NCBI RefSeq assembly: GCF_000429265.1
Contig: NZ_AUBN01000009.1
Span: 124,001-188,000, forward strand
Direction: 5' to 3'
Length of the DNA stretch: 64,000 nucleotides
DNA from: Actinomyces gerencseriae DSM 6844
GTDB lineage: Bacteria; Actinomycetota; Actinomycetes; Actinomycetales; Actinomycetaceae
Positions 8,789-18,222 of this stretch are shown here, piece by piece; position 1 is the first letter of the stretch, and every line of letters begins with the position of its first letter. The notes below the pieces were generated by a model. It did not search any database and was not told where the DNA came from. It saw only the letters and a list, made by a program, of their open reading frames with translations. Both the position numbers and the translations under genes were made by a program.

Positions 8789-9520
8789 ATGAGCGCTCTC
8801 ACGCTTGTCCCTTCTCACCGCCCGCGCGCCGTCTCGGTCGACTCGGCGCGGAAAGCCGAGGGCGACGCGGCTTCCGTCGGTGGCCGCCCCCGGCTTCGCC
8901 TGGTGACCGACGACGCCGGTGGCTCCCCGATCGGGGTCCTCCGGGCGGGGACTGCGATCGAGCTCCCCGCGGAGCTGTCCCGGCGCCCCGCCGTCCCGCG
9001 AGCGGCGTGGGCCGGCCGGCTCGAGCGGACCAGGGGCTCCGGACGGCCATCGCGCGCCGTGAAGGCGCGCCTCGCGGATCTTGCGCCGAACCACCCGGCC
9101 GTGCGCTCGCAGCGCCGTCGGGAGCGCGAGGGGCGGCGCCGAGCCGCGGCGGCGCCCCTCGCCGCGCATGGCGATACGCATGATGAACTGCACGGCGATG
9201 AGGCGCGCGGATCGGCGGTCGGGCGCGCTCGGGAGCCGGTGCGCCCGCTTCCGGTCGGGTTGCGCCGCCTCATGGCGGTGAGCGGGCTGGCGCTCGTGAT
9301 CGCTCTTGTCGTCTCCATCGGGATCATGATCCGCGGTTCCGCGAACGCCTCCCCCCGGACGACGACGGCCACCGTTCGAGCCGGGCAGTCCCTGTGGGAG
9401 ATCGCGGCGGGCACGGGCATTGACGACGTCGATCGAACCATGGCTCGGATCGTCGAGCTCAATGGCCTGGAGTCATCCGCTCTCGAACCCGGCCGGGTTC
9501 TGGTGGTCCCCGTCGAGTGA
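8789..9520 (+). CDS. SOS-induced LysM membrane protein (DivS/ChiZ-like division inhibitor)
   Basis: A 243-residue protein with a basic, low-complexity cytoplasmic N-terminus (about 1-155), one transmembrane segment (SGLALVIALVVSIGIMI) and a C-terminal LysM peptidoglycan-binding domain (about 192-240, VRAGQSLWEIAAGTG). Genes of this form divergent from lexA are the actinobacterial counterparts of SulA: DivS in Corynebacterium glutamicum and Rv2719c/ChiZ in Mycobacterium tuberculosis, which delay division after DNA damage. The start at 8789 follows AGGAGG, and two SOS boxes lie just upstream. Domain layout, position and boxes support the role; sequence similarity to either named protein outside LysM cannot be judged here. 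Confidence 0.85.
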   Translation: MSALTLVPSHRPRAVSVDSARKAEGDAASVGGRPRLRLVTDDAGGSPIGVLRAGTAIELPAELSRRPAVPRAAWAGRLERTRGSGRPSRAVKARLADLAPNHPAVRSQRRREREGRRRAAAAPLAAHGDTHDELHGDEARGSAVGRAREPVRPLPVGLRRLMAVSGLALVIALVVSIGIMIRGSANASPRTTTATVRAGQSLWEIAAGTGIDDVDRTMARIVELNGLESSALEPGRVLVVPVE

Positions 9521-9617
9521 CCCTCGATGAGCTCTGATCCGACGCCGCTTGCGGCGATCCGGCTCGCGCGTTTAGTCTCCATGGCACACCAGTGGTGACC
9601 AGTTGGAGGAGCTCGGC

Positions 9618-10079
9618 GTGCACTGTCCCTTCTGCCGGCATGACGGCTCGCGCGTGGTGGACTCCCGTACGGCTGAGGACGGGACATCGATCCGCCGTCG
9701 ACGCGAGTGCACTCGGTGCGGCCGCCGCTTCACCACGGTGGAGACGGCGAGTCTGTCGGTGCGTAAGCGCTCCGGCGCGGTTGAGCCCTTCTCCCGGGCC
9801 AAGGTGATCGTGGGGGTGCGCCGGGCCTGCCAGGGGCGGCCGGTCTCGGATGCCGATCTGTCGCTGCTGGCCTATAAGGTCGAGGAGGCGGTTCGGAGTA
9901 CCGGCCAGGCTCTCGTCGACTCCCACGAGGTCGGCTTGGCGATCCTGGGGCCGCTTCGCGAGCTCGACGAGGTCGCCTACCTGCGTTTCGCCTCGGTCTA
10001 CTCCGATTTCAACTCCCTGGAGGACTTCGAGACCGCGATCGCGCAGTTGCGCGCCGGACGCGCATCGCACGGCGCCTGA
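9618..10079 (+). CDS. nrdR: Ribonucleotide reductase regulator NrdR
   Basis: NrdR is a zinc-ribbon/ATP-cone repressor that senses ATP and dATP and represses ribonucleotide reductase genes. In 153 residues, Cys3, Cys6, Cys31 and Cys34 form the zinc ribbon and about 49-139 the ATP-cone. The GTG start at 9618 gives the family's usual MHCPFC beginning and sits behind GGAGGAG; an in-frame TTG at 9603 is less likely. A TAGTCT (9573-9578) and a short inverted repeat CACCAGTGGTG (9587-9597) precede it. No nrd genes are nearby; adjacency to lexA and the LysM gene is the common actinobacterial arrangement. Confidence 0.96.
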   Translation: MHCPFCRHDGSRVVDSRTAEDGTSIRRRRECTRCGRRFTTVETASLSVRKRSGAVEPFSRAKVIVGVRRACQGRPVSDADLSLLAYKVEEAVRSTGQALVDSHEVGLAILGPLRELDEVAYLRFASVYSDFNSLEDFETAIAQLRAGRASHGA

Positions 10080-10143
10080 CCGGTCGCGACCACCCGCTGA
10101 AGCCCGCCGGCCTCGCCGCCTCCCCGCGGCGCCGTGCGTCGAT

Positions 10144-11283
10144 TCACCGCGCGTCGATCGCCTCGACGAGACCGGTGACCAGGGAGGACCAGGTCCATCG
10201 CTCCTGCATCAGCGCTCGCCCCGCCGTCCCCATCCGGGTCCGCAGTGCCGGATCCGACAGCTGGCGTACCAGCGCCTCCACCAGGGCGTCCTGGTCGCGG
10301 CCGTCGACGACGTCGCCGGTCACCCCCTCGACCACCGTCTCGGGCGCGCCGCCGCTCGTGCCGGCGATGACGGGCAGTCCCGTCGCCGAGGCCTCGAGGA
10401 AGACGATGCCCAGCCCCTCGACGTCGAGACCGCCTCCTCGCGTGCGGCACGGCATGGCGAAGACGTCGCCCATCGCGACATGACCGGGCAACTCGGCGGC
10501 GGGCACCTCGCCGGTGAGAGTGATCGACTCTCGCGCCGGTGAGGTGCGGCGGAGCAGGGCCAGCCGCCTGGCGTAGGAGCCCCAGCCCACGATCACCAGC
10601 CTGGCCCCGGGGAGGCGCCCGATCACCCGGGGCCAGGCCTCGATGAGCGAGTCCTGGCCCTTGCGCGCCACGAGCCGCGAGACGCACACGACGGTCGGGG
10701 CCTCGCCCAGGCCGTAACGGGCCCGCAGGGCCGAGCGGGCCTCGGCGTCGGGGCGGAAGCGCTCGACGTCGATGCCGCTGGGGAGGCGGAGCACCCGTTG
10801 ACCGTACGGCATGTGGGGGCGGAGCCTGCTCAGCGTGTAGTCGGAGATGCAGGTCACAACGTCAGAGTCGCGGAGGATCCTGCGCAGCACCTGCCGGGCC
10901 CCCGGGGTCATGCCCCACCCGACCTCGTGGCCGTGGGTGGTCGCGATGACGCGAGTGGCCCCGGCGCGCCTCGCGGCCCCGCCGAGCAGGCCCAGCGGGG
11001 CGGCGGCCCCGAACCAGACCGTCTCGATGCCGCGTGCCCTCACCAGGTGCTGCATCCGAGCGCGCACCCCGGGCGTCGGGAGCAGTACGCGCGTGGGCAC
11101 CCGTACGACCTCGAAGTCCCGTGTGGAGTCGAACTCGCGCGCCGCCCGCGGCCCCTCGGGCGGCGTGGAGGCCAGGACCACGAGGTCCTTCGCTGGCAGG
11201 CGCGAGGTGTAGTCGTCCAGATAGGACTGGATGCCGCCCACAACCGGGGGGAAGTCGTTGGTGACCAGCAGGGTGCGTCGCAT
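10144..11283 (-). CDS. pimB: Family 4 glycosyltransferase, PimB-like GDP-mannose alpha-mannosyltransferase
   Basis: A GT-B fold glycosyltransferase of 379 residues. The N-terminal VTNDFPPVVGGIQSY motif and the central THGHEVGW are characteristic of the actinobacterial PimB' subgroup, which adds the second mannose to phosphatidyl-myo-inositol mannoside on the cytoplasmic membrane face. The C-terminal nucleotide-sugar domain shows SRLVARKGQDSLI and an EGLGIVFLEASATGLPVI motif with the donor-binding Glu pair. It lies 114 bases downstream of the IclR-type regulator on the same strand. The exact acceptor in an Actinomyces-like cell, which may make different glycolipids, is inferred. Confidence 0.8.
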   Translation of the reverse strand: MRRTLLVTNDFPPVVGGIQSYLDDYTSRLPAKDLVVLASTPPEGPRAAREFDSTRDFEVVRVPTRVLLPTPGVRARMQHLVRARGIETVWFGAAAPLGLLGGAARRAGATRVIATTHGHEVGWGMTPGARQVLRRILRDSDVVTCISDYTLSRLRPHMPYGQRVLRLPSGIDVERFRPDAEARSALRARYGLGEAPTVVCVSRLVARKGQDSLIEAWPRVIGRLPGARLVIVGWGSYARRLALLRRTSPARESITLTGEVPAAELPGHVAMGDVFAMPCRTRGGGLDVEGLGIVFLEASATGLPVIAGTSGGAPETVVEGVTGDVVDGRDQDALVEALVRQLSDPALRTRMGTAGRALMQERWTWSSLVTGLVEAIDAR

Positions 11284-11397
11284 GCCGGGAGTCTATCGGG
11301 GCCCTCTCCGGCCTCGGCGGCGATCCGCCGTCCCGCCCGGCTCGCCGGTGCGGGGAGCGGGACTCCCCGGTGCTCCGGTCCGCCCGGGCGACGGGAG

Positions 11398-12138
11398 TCA
11401 GCCCTCGTCCGTGTTGCGCAGCACCTCGGACAGGCGGCGTGCCGCGGCCATGACGACCCCGCCGTGCGCGCGGCCGGGCTGGCGACCCATCCGCTCGATC
11501 GGTCCGGAGATCGATACGGCGGCGATCACCTTCCCGCTGGCGCCGCGCACCGGGGCCGATACGCTGGCGACGCCGGGCTCGCGCTCGCCCACGGACTGGG
11601 CCCAGCCGCGGCGGCGCACGGCGGACAGCATGGTGGCGTTGAACCGCGCCCCCACCAGACCGCGGTGCAAGCGGTCGGGCTCCTCCCACGCCAGGAGCAC
11701 CTGGGCGGCGGAGCCCCCCTGCATGGACATCGTGGCGCCCACGGGGATGGAGTCGCGCAGGCCGATGGGGCGCTCCGCATTGGCCACGCAGATGCGGACA
11801 TCGCCCTGACGGCGGTAGAGCTGCGAGGACTCGTGGGTCTTGTCGCGCAGCGCCGCCAGCACCGGGCCGGCCGCCGAGAGGAGGTGATCCTCCCCGGCGG
11901 CCGACGCCAGCTCGCTCAGGCGCGGGCCGAGGACGAAACGACCCTGGGAGTCGCGCGACACAAGACGGTGGTGCTCCAGCGCCACGGCGATTCGATGGGC
12001 GGTGGGTCGTGCTAGGTGGGTGAAGGAGACGAGCTGCGCCAGGGTCGCGGGTCCCGACTCCAACGTGCTCATGACGAGGGCGGCCTTGTCGATGACGCCA
12101 ACGCCGCTGCTGCTCTCGGTATCGCTCAACGCGTCCAT
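11398..12138 (-). CDS. ltbR: IclR-family regulator of leucine biosynthesis (LtbR/NdgR type)
   Basis: A 246-residue IclR-type transcription factor with an N-terminal winged helix (about 20-75: [22 protein letters not shown]) and a C-terminal effector-binding domain. It is divergent from leuCD, the position held by LtbR in Corynebacterium glutamicum (repressor of leuB and leuCD) and NdgR in Streptomyces. The start at 12138 leaves 234 bases of shared control region before leuC. Regulation of leuCD and itself is therefore likely; activator versus repressor cannot be told from sequence. Confidence 0.88.
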   Translation of the reverse strand: MDALSDTESSSGVGVIDKAALVMSTLESGPATLAQLVSFTHLARPTAHRIAVALEHHRLVSRDSQGRFVLGPRLSELASAAGEDHLLSAAGPVLAALRDKTHESSQLYRRQGDVRICVANAERPIGLRDSIPVGATMSMQGGSAAQVLLAWEEPDRLHRGLVGARFNATMLSAVRRRGWAQSVGEREPGVASVSAPVRGASGKVIAAVSISGPIERMGRQPGRAHGGVVMAAARRLSEVLRNTDEG

Positions 12139-12372
12139 AATCTGATATTGCCATTCCGAGAGATGAGACTTCAAGTACGCTTCGGCACAGAAGTGGCGCC
12201 GTGTCAGAAACTCGGCAACCATGTCGGCAGCCGTATCAGCGTCTGCCGTCGGCCTTGCGCTGCACGGTGCTCGGCGCCGTCCCGGGAACCGCCGCCCGTC
12301 ATGCTGCCGGCGTCGGTGACGGGCCTCGTGGCCCCGAGGGGCGCCCCGCCAAGAAGGAAAGGATGCGCAGTG

Positions 12373-13836
12373 ATGGGAATGACCCTCGCTCAGAAGGTCT
12401 GGCGCGACCACGTGGTCTCGCAGGGAGCGGATGGAGCCCCCGACCTGCTCTACATAGACCTTCACCTCGTCCACGAGGTCACCAGCCCCCAGGCCTTCGA
12501 AGGACTGCGCCTGGCGGGCCGCAAGGTCCGCCGCACCGACCTGACCCTGGCCACCGAGGACCACAACACCCCCACGCTCGATATCGACCTGCCGATCGCT
12601 GACATCACCAGTCGTACCCAGATCGAGACGCTGCGCGCCAACTGCGCCGAGTTCGGCGTGCGCCTGCACCCGCTGGGGGACGCGGACCAGGGCATCGTCC
12701 ACGCCGTCGGCCCCCAGCTGGGCCTGACCCAACCGGGCATGACCGTCGTGTGCGGGGACTCGCACACGTCCACTCACGGCGCCTTCGGGGCGCTGGCCTT
12801 CGGGATCGGCACCAGCCAGGTCGAGCACGTGCTCGCCACCCAGACCCTGCCCATCGCGCCCTTCAAGACCATGAGCGTGACTATTGACGGGGACCTGCCC
12901 GCCGGCAGCGGGGCGAAGGACATCATCCTGGCCATCATCGCCAGAATCGGCACCAATGGTGCGCAGGGGCATGTGATCGAGTACCGCGGCCGCGCCATCG
13001 AGCAGCTCTCGATGGAGGCCCGCATGACGATCTGCAACATGAGCATCGAGGGCGGCGCCCGCGCCGGCATGATCGCTCCCGATGAGACCACCTTCGACTA
13101 CCTCGCCGGCCGCCCCCATGCCCCCGTCGGCGGGGAGTGGGACGCGGCCGTGGAGTACTGGAGGGGGCTGCGCACCGACGACGACGCCGTCTTCGACACA
13201 GAGGTGGTCCTGGAGGCCGAGGATATCGAGCCCTTCGTCACCTGGGGCACCAACCCCGGCCAGGGGCTGCCCATCTCGGCGACCGTCCCCGACCCCGAGT
13301 CCATCGCCGACAGCACCCGGCGCCGCGCCGCCAGGCGGGCCCTGGAGTACATGGATTTGACGCCGGGCATGCCGCTGCGCGACATCGAGGTGGATACCGT
13401 TTTCCTCGGCAGCTGCACCAACGGGCGCATCGAGGATCTGCGCGCCGCCGCCGAGATCGTGCGGGGGCGCAGCAAGGCGCCGGGCGTGCGCATGCTCGTC
13501 GTCCCCGCCTCGGCCCGTATCCGCCTCCAGGCGGAGGCCGAGGGGCTGGATCGGGTCTTCAGGGACTTCGGCGCCGAGTGGCGCAATGCAGGGTGCTCCA
13601 TGTGCCTGGGCATGAACCCCGATCAGCTCGCCCCCGGCGAGCGCTCGGCCTCCACCTCGAACCGCAACTTCGAGGGCCGTCAGGGCAAGGGCGGGCGCAC
13701 GCACCTCGTGTCACCCGTCGTCGCGGCCGCCACCGCCGTGCGCGGCACCCTGTCGTCCCCCGCTGATCTCCCGTCCCGGTCGACGCCGGTGGACGCGTCC
13801 GGCTCCGTTGAGCCCACCGAGTCCGACGCGGCCTGA
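12373..13836 (+). CDS. leuC: 3-isopropylmalate dehydratase large subunit
   Basis: LeuC with LeuD converts 2-isopropylmalate to 3-isopropylmalate in leucine synthesis. It is an aconitase-type enzyme with a 4Fe-4S cluster held by Cys348 (FLGSCTNGR), Cys408 and Cys411 ([10 protein letters not shown]). The start at ATG 12373 lies behind AGGAAAGG; GTG 12370 is an equal alternative. The last 20 or so residues are a Pro/Ser/Asp-rich extension beyond the usual family end. leuD follows after 29 bases, so they form one operon facing away from the IclR-type regulator. I found no leucine-rich leader peptide in the 234-base upstream region. Confidence 0.97.
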   Translation: MGMTLAQKVWRDHVVSQGADGAPDLLYIDLHLVHEVTSPQAFEGLRLAGRKVRRTDLTLATEDHNTPTLDIDLPIADITSRTQIETLRANCAEFGVRLHPLGDADQGIVHAVGPQLGLTQPGMTVVCGDSHTSTHGAFGALAFGIGTSQVEHVLATQTLPIAPFKTMSVTIDGDLPAGSGAKDIILAIIARIGTNGAQGHVIEYRGRAIEQLSMEARMTICNMSIEGGARAGMIAPDETTFDYLAGRPHAPVGGEWDAAVEYWRGLRTDDDAVFDTEVVLEAEDIEPFVTWGTNPGQGLPISATVPDPESIADSTRRRAARRALEYMDLTPGMPLRDIEVDTVFLGSCTNGRIEDLRAAAEIVRGRSKAPGVRMLVVPASARIRLQAEAEGLDRVFRDFGAEWRNAGCSMCLGMNPDQLAPGERSASTSNRNFEGRQGKGGRTHLVSPVVAAATAVRGTLSSPADLPSRSTPVDASGSVEPTESDAA

Positions 13837-13865
13837 GCCGGAGAAGGAGACAAGGAGACCCCGTC

Positions 13866-14543
13866 ATGGAGAAGTTCATCCGCCACACCGGTATCGGCGC
13901 CCCCTTGCGCCGCAGCGCCGTGGACACCGACCAGATCATCCCCGCCGTCTACCTCAAGCGCATCACCCGCACTGGTTTCGACGACGCCCTCTTCGCCGCC
14001 TGGAGGGCGAACGAGGCCGATTTCGTCCTCAACCGGGAGGCGTACAGGCGGGCCAGCATCCTCGTCGCGGGGCCCGACTTCGGCACCGGCTCCTCGCGCG
14101 AGCACGCCGTGTGGGCGCTGAAGGACTACGGCTTCAAGGTCGTGCTCGCCCCGCGCTTCGCCGATATCTTCCGGGGGAACGCGGGCAAGCAGGGCCTTGT
14201 CGCCGGTGTCATCAGCCAGGACGACGCCGAGCAGCTGTGGAAGATCCTCGAGACCGAGCCCGGTACGCAGATCACGGTGGATCTTCGGGAGCGGAGCGTG
14301 GTCGCCGGGGGCATGCGCACCACCTTCCAGATCGACGACTACGTGCGCTGGACCCTCATGGAGGGCCTGGACGACATCTCGCTGACCCTCCAGCACGAGG
14401 ACGAGATCGTCGCCTACGAGCGGGCGCGTCCGAGCTTCAAGCCGGCTGCGCTTCCGGCCCGCCACCTCCCGGAGGAGGAGGTCGTCCCCGCGCGCGCCGC
14501 CGATATGCCCGTGGTCGCCAGGCCGTCGGGCGCCGGCGGCTGA
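13866..14543 (+). CDS. leuD: 3-isopropylmalate dehydratase small subunit
   Basis: The swivelling small subunit of isopropylmalate isomerase. It begins [17 protein letters not shown] with DTDQIIPA and carries [17 protein letters not shown], the substrate-binding loop shared with aconitase domain 4. At 225 residues it is slightly longer than the usual 195-200 because of a C-terminal tail. The ATG sits behind a purine-rich GGAGA stretch. It is co-transcribed with leuC. Confidence 0.97.
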   Translation: MEKFIRHTGIGAPLRRSAVDTDQIIPAVYLKRITRTGFDDALFAAWRANEADFVLNREAYRRASILVAGPDFGTGSSREHAVWALKDYGFKVVLAPRFADIFRGNAGKQGLVAGVISQDDAEQLWKILETEPGTQITVDLRERSVVAGGMRTTFQIDDYVRWTLMEGLDDISLTLQHEDEIVAYERARPSFKPAALPARHLPEEEVVPARAADMPVVARPSGAGG

Positions 14544-14697
14544 GACTCGCGGCACGGCCGCCCGTTCGCCGACGGCGCGCTCCACGATTCTCGCTGCGCC
14601 TGCCGTCTCGCTTATGCTGGGACGGCTCTGCGCTCGTCGGGCGCGCTCGTAGGCATCCGTGGTGCCCGCGACCACATCATCGTTTCGGAGGTACTTG

Positions 14698-16020
14698 ATG
14701 GTCGACGGATTGCTCCAGGTTCGGGGCGGACGCCCGCTCAACGGCGAGATCACGGTGCGCGGTGCGAAGAACCTCGTGCCCAAGGCGATGGTCGCGGCCC
14801 TGCTGGGCGCCACGCCGTCCCTGCTGCGCAACGTCCCGCTCATCCGCGACGTGGACGTCGTCTCGGGGCTTCTGTCCCTCCACGGGGTGGCCATCGATTA
14901 CGACCAGACCGAGGGCGTCCTGCGGCTGGACCCGTCTCGTGTCGAGACCGCCCACATGGCCGACATCGACGCCCACGCCGGCAGCTCGCGCATCCCCATC
15001 CTGTTCTGCGGCCCGCTCCTGCACCGGCTGGGGGAGGCCTTCATCCCGGATCTGGGCGGCTGCCGCATCGGGGACCGCCCGATCGACTTCCATCTGGAGA
15101 TCCTGCGCAAGTACGGGGCGGTCGTCGACAAACTCGAGGGCGGCATCCGCATCACCGCTCCCGACGGCCTGCACGGCACCGTCATCGATCTTCCCTACCC
15201 GTCCGTCGGCGCGACCGAGCAGACGCTGCTGACGGCGGTGCGCGCGGAGGGCCTGACCGAGCTGCGCGGCGCCGCGGTCGAGCCCGAGATCCTCGACCTC
15301 GTCGATGTCCTGCAGAAGATGGGCGCCATCATCTCGGTCGATACCGACCGCACCATTCACGTCGAGGGCGTTGACGAGCTCGCCGGTTACAACCACGCCG
15401 CTCTGCCGGACCGCATCGAGGCGGCGTCCTGGGCCTCCGCCGCCCTGGCCACCCAGGGGGACATCTTCGTGCGCGGCGCCCACCAGGGCGACATGACGAC
15501 CTTCCTCAACACCTTCCGCAGGGTTGGCGGCGCCTTCGACGTGCGCGATGACGGCATCCGCTTCTACCACCCCGGTGGGGAGCTGAGGAGCATCGTGGTG
15601 GAGACCAATGTCCACCCCGGCTTCATGACCGACTGGCAGCAGCCCCTGGTGGTGGCCCTCACCCAGGCCCAGGGACTGTCCATCGTCCACGAGACCGTCT
15701 ACGAGAACCGCTTCGGCTTCACGGCGGCTCTGCGCAAGATGGGCGCCACCATTCAGGTCTACCGCGAGTGCCTGGGCGGTACCGCGTGCCGCTTCGGCCA
15801 GCGCAACTTCTACCACTCCGCCGTCATCTCGGGTCCCTCGCCGCTTCACGGCGCCGACATCGTCGTGCCCGATCTGCGCGGCGGCTTCTCGCACCTCATC
15901 GCCGCCCTGACGGCTCAGGGCATCAGTCGGGTCGAGGGCGTCAACCTCATCGATCGCGGCTACGAGCACTTCATGAGCAAGCTCTCCGCACTCGACGCCG
16001 ACGTCGCGCGGCTGGCGTGA
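14698..16020 (+). CDS. murA: UDP-N-acetylglucosamine 1-carboxyvinyltransferase
   Basis: MurA transfers enolpyruvate from PEP to UDP-GlcNAc, the first committed step of peptidoglycan synthesis, in the cytoplasm. The 440 residues show RGAKNLVPKAMVAALL (the Lys-Asn pair of the active site) and the catalytic cysteine, Cys122, in LGGCRIGDRP, the residue attacked by fosfomycin. The start at ATG 14698 has GGAGG six bases upstream. A TATGCT at 14613-14618 may be the -10 of its own promoter, as 154 bases separate it from leuD. Lipid and envelope genes follow. Confidence 0.95.
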   Translation: MVDGLLQVRGGRPLNGEITVRGAKNLVPKAMVAALLGATPSLLRNVPLIRDVDVVSGLLSLHGVAIDYDQTEGVLRLDPSRVETAHMADIDAHAGSSRIPILFCGPLLHRLGEAFIPDLGGCRIGDRPIDFHLEILRKYGAVVDKLEGGIRITAPDGLHGTVIDLPYPSVGATEQTLLTAVRAEGLTELRGAAVEPEILDLVDVLQKMGAIISVDTDRTIHVEGVDELAGYNHAALPDRIEAASWASAALATQGDIFVRGAHQGDMTTFLNTFRRVGGAFDVRDDGIRFYHPGGELRSIVVETNVHPGFMTDWQQPLVVALTQAQGLSIVHETVYENRFGFTAALRKMGATIQVYRECLGGTACRFGQRNFYHSAVISGPSPLHGADIVVPDLRGGFSHLIAALTAQGISRVEGVNLIDRGYEHFMSKLSALDADVARLA

Positions 16021-16120
16021 GCGGCGCCTCGGATCGACTCACCGAGCGGCCCGGGGCCCGACCGGGCGCCCGCCGACCGGATTCGTGCGCCGAGGCGCGA
16101 GCACCGGCTAGAGTCGCGTC

Positions 16121-16987
16121 GTGCCCACGACCCGACGCATGACGCCCTTCTACCGGTTCGCAGCCCGGGGAGCGATCATCCCGTTCCTCAAGCTGGTCTC
16201 CCGTCACCACGTGAGCGGCACGGAGAACATTCCCCGCGAGGGGGGCTTCATCGCCGTCTGCAACCATCTATCGGACCTGGACTCCCTGACGGCCATGCGA
16301 TGCCTGGTGGATGAGGACGTGCCCGCGTACTCGCTCGCCAAGTCCACGATCTTCGATGCGCCCATCCTCGGGCACGTCTTCAAGGCCGGTGGTCAGATCC
16401 CCGTCTACCGGGGCACGAAGGAGGCCGGCAACTCCCTCGTCGAGGCGGAGAGGCGGCTGCTCGCCGGAGACGTCATCATGATCTTCCCCGAGGGCACGCT
16501 CTCGCGCGACCCGCTCCTGTGGCCCATGACCGGCAAGACGGGGGCGGCGCGCCTGGCCATGCGCACCGGTGCGCCCGTGCTGCCCATGGGGCAGTGGGGC
16601 GCGCAGGACATCCTCGACTCCTTCGGCGGCGGCTTCCACCCCTTCCCCCGCAAGGACGTGCGGGTCGAGATCGGCAGCCCCTTCACCCTGGAGTCATTCG
16701 GCTCGGACACCGAGGACCGTGCGGCGGTGCGTGCGGCGACGGCCGAGATCATGCGGCGGATCACCGTTCTGGTCGAGGAGCTGCGGGGGGAGAAGGCTCC
16801 GCGTCCCTATGACGTGCACTACGACGGCGACCCGGGCAAGAAGCATCGCGGTGTGCGCAGGCCCGACCCGCTCCCGGATGCGGAGGCCGCCGCCCAGACG
16901 GGGCCGGAGGCCGACGACGCCGAGGCCGGTGCGGGGTCCGACGCAACCGGGCCGACGGACGAGCCCGGCACGGAGCCCCGGTCATGA
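16121..16987 (+). CDS. plsC: 1-acyl-sn-glycerol-3-phosphate acyltransferase
   Basis: PlsC-type acyltransferase making phosphatidic acid at the cytoplasmic membrane. The catalytic HX4D motif is His49...Asp54 within NHLSDLD, and the glycerophosphate-binding motif FPEGTLSRD is at about 122-130. The last 50 residues are an acidic Ala/Pro/Asp-rich tail with no recognisable fold. GTG 16121 is taken as the start; ATG 16139 in the same frame is possible and neither has a strong ribosome-binding site. It overlaps gpsA by four bases (ATGA), joining two successive glycerophospholipid genes. Confidence 0.92.
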   Translation: MPTTRRMTPFYRFAARGAIIPFLKLVSRHHVSGTENIPREGGFIAVCNHLSDLDSLTAMRCLVDEDVPAYSLAKSTIFDAPILGHVFKAGGQIPVYRGTKEAGNSLVEAERRLLAGDVIMIFPEGTLSRDPLLWPMTGKTGAARLAMRTGAPVLPMGQWGAQDILDSFGGGFHPFPRKDVRVEIGSPFTLESFGSDTEDRAAVRAATAEIMRRITVLVEELRGEKAPRPYDVHYDGDPGKKHRGVRRPDPLPDAEAAAQTGPEADDAEAGAGSDATGPTDEPGTEPRS

Positions 16988-18015
16988 GCGCTCGGGCGGT
17001 GCGCAGGGCGGCCGTCGTCGGTGCGGGCGCCTGGGGCACCACCTTCGCCTGCCTGCTCGTCGAGGCGGGCACCCCCACGACTCTGTGGGCGCGTCGCGAC
17101 GAGCTGGCCGCCGAGATCAACTCGGGCAGCAACGAGCGCTACGTCCCGGGGCGCCGCCTGCCCGAGGGCGTGTCGGCCACGAGCGACCTGACGCGGGCCG
17201 TCGAGGGCGCGGGCCTGGTCGTGGTCGCCGTGCCCTCCCAGAGCGCGCGCGACGTCCTGTCCCCGCTGCGCGGCGAGCTGGGGGAGACGGCCCTGGCGGT
17301 CTCCCTGATGAAGGGCGTCGAGCTCGGCACGGGACTGCGCATGAGCCAGGTCCTGGGCGAGGCCCTCGCCCTGCCCCGTGAGCGGGTCGCCGTCGTCTCA
17401 GGGCCCAATCTCGCCGACGAGATCGCGGCCCACCAGCCCACCGCCACCGTGGTCGCCGCAACCGAGGAGGCCGTCGCCGCGCGCGTGGCGGCCCTGTGCG
17501 CGACCAGCACCTTCAGGCCGTACACGAACACCGATGTGCTCGGAGTCGAGCTGTGCGGTGCGGTCAAGAACGTCATCGCTCTGGCCGTGGGCGCCGCGTC
17601 CGGGTGCGGGTTCGGCGACAACTCCAAGGCGACCATCATCACCCGCGGCCTGGTGGAGATCACCCGGCTGGGGCTCGCCCTGGGGGCGGTCCCGGAGACC
17701 TTCTCGGGCTTGGCCGGTCTGGGCGACCTGGTGGCCACCTGCTCCAGCCCCCTGTCCCGCAACCAGACCTTCGGGCGCCGCCTGGGCGAGGGCATGAGCG
17801 TGGTCGAAGCGGGCCTGGCCTCGCGCGGCGTCGCCGAGGGCGCGAAGTCGGCCCGCGCCGTCCTCGACCTGGCGGCCGCCCACGGCGTCGATATGCCCAT
17901 CACCGCGGGCGTGGTCGCGGTGGTCGAGGGGAGGGCCACCGTCACCGAGGTCAACGATGCGCTGCTGGCCCGGCCCCGCAAAGCCGAGGGCATCAACGCC
18001 GCACCGCTGCGCTGA
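16984..18015 (+). CDS. gpsA: Glycerol-3-phosphate dehydrogenase [NAD(P)+]
   Basis: GpsA reduces dihydroxyacetone phosphate to sn-glycerol-3-phosphate for phospholipid synthesis. The N-terminal Rossmann motif is GAGAWGTT; substrate-site signatures are SGPNLADEIA and GAVKNVIALAVGAASG (catalytic Lys), with a C-terminal RKAEG end. Length (343) is normal. It overlaps plsC by ATGA, and a hairpin 100 bases downstream probably ends the transcript. Confidence 0.96.
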   Translation: MSARAVRRAAVVGAGAWGTTFACLLVEAGTPTTLWARRDELAAEINSGSNERYVPGRRLPEGVSATSDLTRAVEGAGLVVVAVPSQSARDVLSPLRGELGETALAVSLMKGVELGTGLRMSQVLGEALALPRERVAVVSGPNLADEIAAHQPTATVVAATEEAVAARVAALCATSTFRPYTNTDVLGVELCGAVKNVIALAVGAASGCGFGDNSKATIITRGLVEITRLGLALGAVPETFSGLAGLGDLVATCSSPLSRNQTFGRRLGEGMSVVEAGLASRGVAEGAKSARAVLDLAAAHGVDMPITAGVVAVVEGRATVTEVNDALLARPRKAEGINAAPLR

Positions 18016-18115
18016 TGCCGTCATCCGGACGCCCGTGACCGGCCGCCCCGTCGGTCGCGGCGGGCTCGGCCCCGGGGTGCTTCGGCGGCGTTCGCCCCGG
18101 TGGTCGGCGCGGTCC

Positions 18116-18136
18116 GTCCCCGCGGGACGCGGGGAC
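18116..18136 (+). terminator. Short hairpin after gpsA
   Basis: GTCCCCGCG (18116-18124) pairs perfectly with CGCGGGGAC (18128-18136) across a three-base loop, between gpsA and ddl. No T-run follows, so termination is probable rather than certain. Confidence 0.5.
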
Positions 18137-18222
18137 GATGCCGGCCGGGGGCCGTGCCGGTCAGCAGTACTGGGCGACGGGGACTGCGCGCGGTCCGCTG
18201 GCCACGCGGTAGCGTTAGCGGC

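Noticed and set aside
12139-12372. Leucine attenuator peptide or T-box before leuC
   Set aside because: A short frame at about 12220 is not Leu-rich, and no T-box core or antiterminator was found.
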